From Wenzhouxiangella sp. (GTDB lineage Bacteria > Pseudomonadota > Gammaproteobacteria > Xanthomonadales > Wenzhouxiangellaceae): DNA of 6,409 nt. Numbering within the stretch: the stretch's first letter is position 1; every line of letters starts with the position of its first letter. The stretch lies in NCBI GenBank assembly GCA_007123575.1, contig SKKV01000122.1, positions 1 to 6,409 on the forward strand, read 5' to 3'. The notes below the pieces were generated by a model, which searched no databases, was not told where the DNA came from, and was given only the letters and a program-made list of their open reading frames with translations. The position numbers were made by a program, and so were the translations under genes. Positions 5,301-6,409 of the stretch are shown here, in pieces.

Positions 5301-6409
5301 AGCGCCGGCGTGCCGGTCACGTTCAACGTCAGTTCAAACAGGGTGGAATCTTGAGCCGGGTCATTGCTGGCGATTTGTAGGCCACCCAAATATTGGCCCT
5401 GGGTAAGTCCGGCCGCGCTGATGTCCAGCGTCACGGTCGCGGACTCGCCGGGTTCAAGCGTCCCGTCAGTTGGTGTAGCGCCAACGATCGGTCCGCTGGT
5501 CAGGGCCAGGTCGACGACATCGATGACACCGCTCCACTGACCCGAGCCGTCGAAGTTGCTGTTGCCAAGCAGCAGATACAGATCCTCAAGCACAATAGGC
5601 TCGGTGGCAATGATCGCGGTCTGCACCGGAGTCCCCGGCGCGCCGCTGCCGCCGGAATCCCAGCGTCCAACAAGCGGCGCCAGCGTGCCGACCGAGCCGC
5701 CGAGCTGAATCAGCACGTCTTCGCCGCCGTCCAGATCCGGCGTCGGCGTGGTGGCGATCAGCAGGGTCAGGTCGCTGGCCCAGGTCTGGCCGCTGGCGCT
5801 GTCGAGAATGAAGTCGGCGACCACGAGTGTCAGTTCGCCCGACAAGGGCCCGTCGACCAGCACGAACTCGCCAGCAGAAGCAGCGAAGTTGCTGAATTCG
5901 AGCGGGTAGCCGATCTCGGGTGAGGCCGGCTGGGCGATCGATTCCCACACGCTGTCAGCACCGCGGGCATCCATGTTCGCGGCCAGCCGCTGGCGGATTC
6001 GCTCGGCCGGCAAGCCCGGAATGGCGACCGGCGGAGTCATCCTTGTGACCGTGGCGGCGTCGCCGGCAAACTGCGGCAAGCTGAATGCCAGCGGAGAGTC
6101 GCCTTCGTTGCTGATCGTGAAGCTAACGTTGCCTTGTGCTTCCGAAGCCAGCGTCAGGGACGCCTGGCTTGGGTCGATGCTGATTTTTGGGGCTGGCAGC
6201 CCAACGCCGTTTAAGTCAATCACCACCTGCTGGGCATTGACGTCATTGGTCGCAAAACTCAATACACCGTCGAACGCGCCGGACGCATCCGGTTCGAAGC
6301 GAACCACCAGATCGGCGCTTTCGCCAGGTGCCAAGTTCAGTTCGGAAGCGCTTACGGTAAAAGTGGGATTGTCTGTAGCGATGGCATCGATTTCCAGCGC
6401 CAGGTTGCC
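2330..6409 (-). CDS. Giant modular secreted/surface protein, N-terminus outside window
   Basis: The frame is open from the right edge to a TAG at 2330-2332: 1359 codons with no start visible, because the reading continues beyond 6409. Numbering residues from the edge, it contains three super-units (1-366, 367-763, 764-1212). Each has a choice-of-anchor-D/ASPM-SPD-2-Hydin-like domain (for example LDFGEVFVG, NTGT, SND-type strands) and a BACON-like domain split by a large insert. A C-terminal domain with YHYATRF, YVYGGY and GGGFWNG motifs follows (about 1215-1343), then the tail IFGDRFSP. Composition is acidic, rich in Ala/Gly/Ser/Thr, and has almost no cysteine, as in extracellular beta-domain proteins. 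No membrane segment, LPXTG motif or autotransporter barrel is seen at the C-terminus. The missing N-terminus could carry a signal peptide and perhaps an enzyme such as a subtilase; that is inference. Possible roles are adhesion or extracellular scaffolding. Confidence 0.9.
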   Translation of the reverse strand, partial: GNLALEIDAIATDNPTFTVSASELNLAPGESADLVVRFEPDASGAFDGVLSFATNDVNAQQVVIDLNGVGLPAPKISIDPSQASLTLASEAQGNVSFTISNEGDSPLAFSLPQFAGDAATVTRMTPPVAIPGLPAERIRQRLAANMDARGADSVWESIAQPASPEIGYPLEFSNFAASAGEFVLVDGPLSGELTLVVADFILDSASGQTWASDLTLLIATTPTPDLDGGEDVLIQLGGSVGTLAPLVGRWDSGGSGAPGTPVQTAIIATEPIVLEDLYLLLGNSNFDGSGQWSGVIDVVDLALTSGPIVGATPTDGTLEPGESATVTLDISAAGLTQGQYLGGLQIASNDPAQDSTLFELTLNVTGTPALELGATAVDFGELFIGQQTERELEVFNTGTAPLTLSSFSVDDPAFTVAIESATVEVGASVQVPLSFTAGAVGPASASLDFQTNDPANPTVTLPLTAQVLESPALVIDPLEIEAALAAGADGNVSLTLSNPGSAALTFEFPDFSAEPEGLPRAAPGPGAHRSVRLATPTLDQALSAREAYQGATAPAAAGATESAAEFLLEFQGFIADGMQFTQVATGLSGSLERIDADFVLDQASGLTWASDLAVIITNGPTLEPDEILLQAGGTIALNADAPRLSWQTGNSSAPGTVVQTSLNVNPPLALDDAHVWLGNAWVAGDEGEWTGTIGLDGVNDRVPFIIGLVPSTGEVAPGASVVVDVALSTEGLNAGTYRDRLTVLSNDPIAPARELPATLVVSGDPALDIVPTSLDFGEVFVGANADASVLVSNTGTDLLEVDSVNVSGTGFATSAQGFELAPGASAAIAVSFFSDSAGGFSGELALSSNAYDEPAIVALSAEAREPGILTVSDTSLSIEVPAGGTATAALTLGNIGDAPLAFDAASWQSDTVGSGALDLPSVQIAPTSPIVALAPARTAALPFTTDLQDREVLWEQPPTASFRVTNSRSTELDAGLYAADAFDIDGAALLQGVTAFGFRFDGAQRFDETFDSVVFYVFPDDDGRPAGSPDDGEANHLFRFEASVGSPGFSIEEESQSFGTRADVSLDLVAATGEGLLLGDGRYWLLVHAVSASEDLFDEVWSQQTSFSGAQVAAYIDFDNLFDIGGETWQPLANIIPSHSSNLAFRLEGRALNFLSVNPAQGMIGVDDTQVLELLADASDFEPGSYAVELVIRTDSPATPEAVVTVTMVVTEAETARGLVWVNLAGPPSAEIVVGERVEVHGQARIHPDSLREGQAVQMWVGFHHSDIHPALWPASAWTAGELLAQDGDLVSFNALAGEHLTPGQYHYATRFRLEDGSYVYGGYHVSGGGFWNGLLHTSGLLTVPPAPQDRIFGDRFSP
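2333..2773 (-). other. C-terminal YGGY/FWNG domain plus short terminal tail
   Basis: Residues 1213-1359. WVNLAGPPSAEI opens a domain with MWVGFHH, ALWPASAW, GQYHYATRFRLEDG, YVYGGYH and GGGFWNG, closing with SGLLTV. From memory the same order of motifs is frequent near the ends of secreted proteins, including Bacteroidetes ones. A Pro-rich linker (VPPAPQD) then leads to the terminal IFGDRFSP. Confidence 0.5.
2774..4120 (-). repeat. Super-unit 3 of the giant protein with a different insert
   Basis: Residues 764-1212. Choice-of-anchor-D domain 765-862 (LDFGEVFVG, VSNTGTDLL), BACON-like half 1 at 866-907 (LGNIGDAPLAF), an insert at about 960-1150 unrelated to the first two, and half 2 at 1152-1212 (VNPAQGMIG, GSYAVELVIRTDSP). 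The third insert has FGFRFDGAQ, VVFYVFPDDDGRPAG and a GRYWLLVHA strand, a beta-sandwich pattern often seen in extracellular proteins. Confidence 0.7.
2960..3532 (-). other. Inserted beta domain B in unit 3
   Basis: About residues 960-1150. It begins with a TASFRVTNSRSTELDAGLYAADAFDIDG-like segment, in which ADAFDIDG resembles the start of a common domain of extracellular proteins that display a phrase like 'VYIYxDDxGxPG'. Here the corresponding strand reads VVFYVFPDDDGRPAG. It occupies the same position inside the split BACON-like domain as domain A does in units 1 and 2. Confidence 0.45.
4319..4717 (-). other. Inserted beta domain A, P-domain-like (copy 2)
   Basis: About residues 565-697. 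Same landmarks as copy 1: ADFVLDQASGLTWASDL, then NSSAPGTVVQT, then GEWTGTIGL. The two copies share a nearly identical core but differ elsewhere, as expected of an old internal duplication rather than a recent one. Confidence 0.5.
4578..4624 (-). repeat. Direct DNA repeat, copy in unit 2 insert
   Basis: This 47-nt stretch matches 5772-5818 at 39 of 47 positions by hand alignment, offset exactly 1194 nt (398 codons). It encodes the conserved core of inserted domain A (TWASDL and neighbours). It marks the duplication period at DNA level. Confidence 0.6.
5510..5953 (-). other. Inserted beta domain A, P-domain-like (copy 1)
   Basis: About residues 153-300. Shares ADFxLDxASGxTWASDL, SxAPGTxVQT and the closing GxWxGxI strand with the copy in unit 2. 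The DL-V/I-L strand followed later by a G-x-W strand faintly recalls the proprotein-convertase P domain, but the calcium-site and core residues cannot be confirmed by eye, so the family name is tentative. Confidence 0.5.
5772..5818 (-). repeat. Direct DNA repeat, copy in unit 1 insert
   Basis: Partner of 4578-4624; the first 15 bases are identical in both copies. Differences fall largely at third codon positions or in one variable stretch, so protein-level selection explains part of the similarity. Confidence 0.6.

Larger units (their letters stand above)
4121..5311 (-). repeat. Super-unit 2 of the giant protein (complete)
   Basis: Residues 367-763, 397 in length. Choice-of-anchor-D domain 368-467 (VDFGELFIG, FNTGTAPLTL, TNDPANP), BACON-like half 1 at 471-511 (LSNPGSAALTF), a Pro/Ala/Arg linker, an insert homologous to that of unit 1 (about 565-697), then half 2 at 705-763 (PSTGEVAPG, GTYRDRLTVLSNDP). 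Spacing between equivalent points of units 1 and 2 is about 398 residues. Confidence 0.75.
5312..6409 (-). repeat. Super-unit 1 of the giant protein (partial at its start)
   Basis: Residues 1-366 of the visible protein. The end of a choice-of-anchor-D domain (to about 69) is followed by BACON-like half 1 (72-115, with ISNEGDSPL), a 110-160 linker rich in Arg/Ala/Pro, the inserted domain (about 153-300), and BACON-like half 2 (302-366, with LEPGESATVTLD, GQYLGGL and ASNDP). The order matches units 2 and 3. Confidence 0.7.

Overview
The window is a GC-rich (roughly 60% by eye) bacterial segment with proteobacterial Shine-Dalgarno sites, a classical lipobox and dense gene packing. The large surface protein ends in a short tail (IFGDRFSP). 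From memory, this resembles the I-F-x-D/N-G/R-F-E type tails common in secreted proteins of Xanthomonadales and Wenzhouxiangella-like gammaproteobacteria. A gammaproteobacterium of that kind is my best guess, but no rRNA or marker gene settles it.

Layout, left to right. (1) At 1-346 on the minus strand is the N-terminal part of a small conserved membrane protein that runs off the left edge. (2) At 347-453 is a divergent intergenic region. (3) At 454-1116 on the plus strand is a lipoprotein frame split by one in-frame TGA at 817-819. Coding continues in the same frame on both sides, so it is probably a nonsense-mutated gene or a sequencing error. (4) At 1126-1815 on the minus strand is an intact HAD-family phosphatase, convergent with the lipoprotein gene. 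(5) At 1816-1960 is a second divergent intergenic region holding an imperfect palindrome. (6) At 1961-2306 on the plus strand is a small exported protein with a strong ribosome binding site and signal peptide, broken by an apparent one-base frameshift at about 2018. (7) From 2330 to the right edge on the minus strand is a very large modular surface or secreted protein, with 1359 residues visible and its N-terminus outside the window.

The large protein is the main content. Its visible part is three consecutive super-units of about 400 residues. Each has a choice-of-anchor-D/ASPM-SPD-2-Hydin-like beta domain followed by a BACON-like beta domain whose two halves are separated by a long inserted domain. 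The inserts of units 1 and 2 are homologous to each other; the third is a different domain. A C-terminal domain with YGGY/FWNG motifs and the short tail complete the protein.

No mobile element, CRISPR array, tRNA, rRNA or recognisable defence system is visible. The genes do not form an obvious pathway. The common theme is the cell envelope (one membrane protein, one lipoprotein, one small exported protein, one giant exported protein) plus one HAD phosphatase. I do not see convincing evidence of a new multi-gene system. The two interrupted small genes and the nested-domain repeat of the large protein are the points most worth checking.
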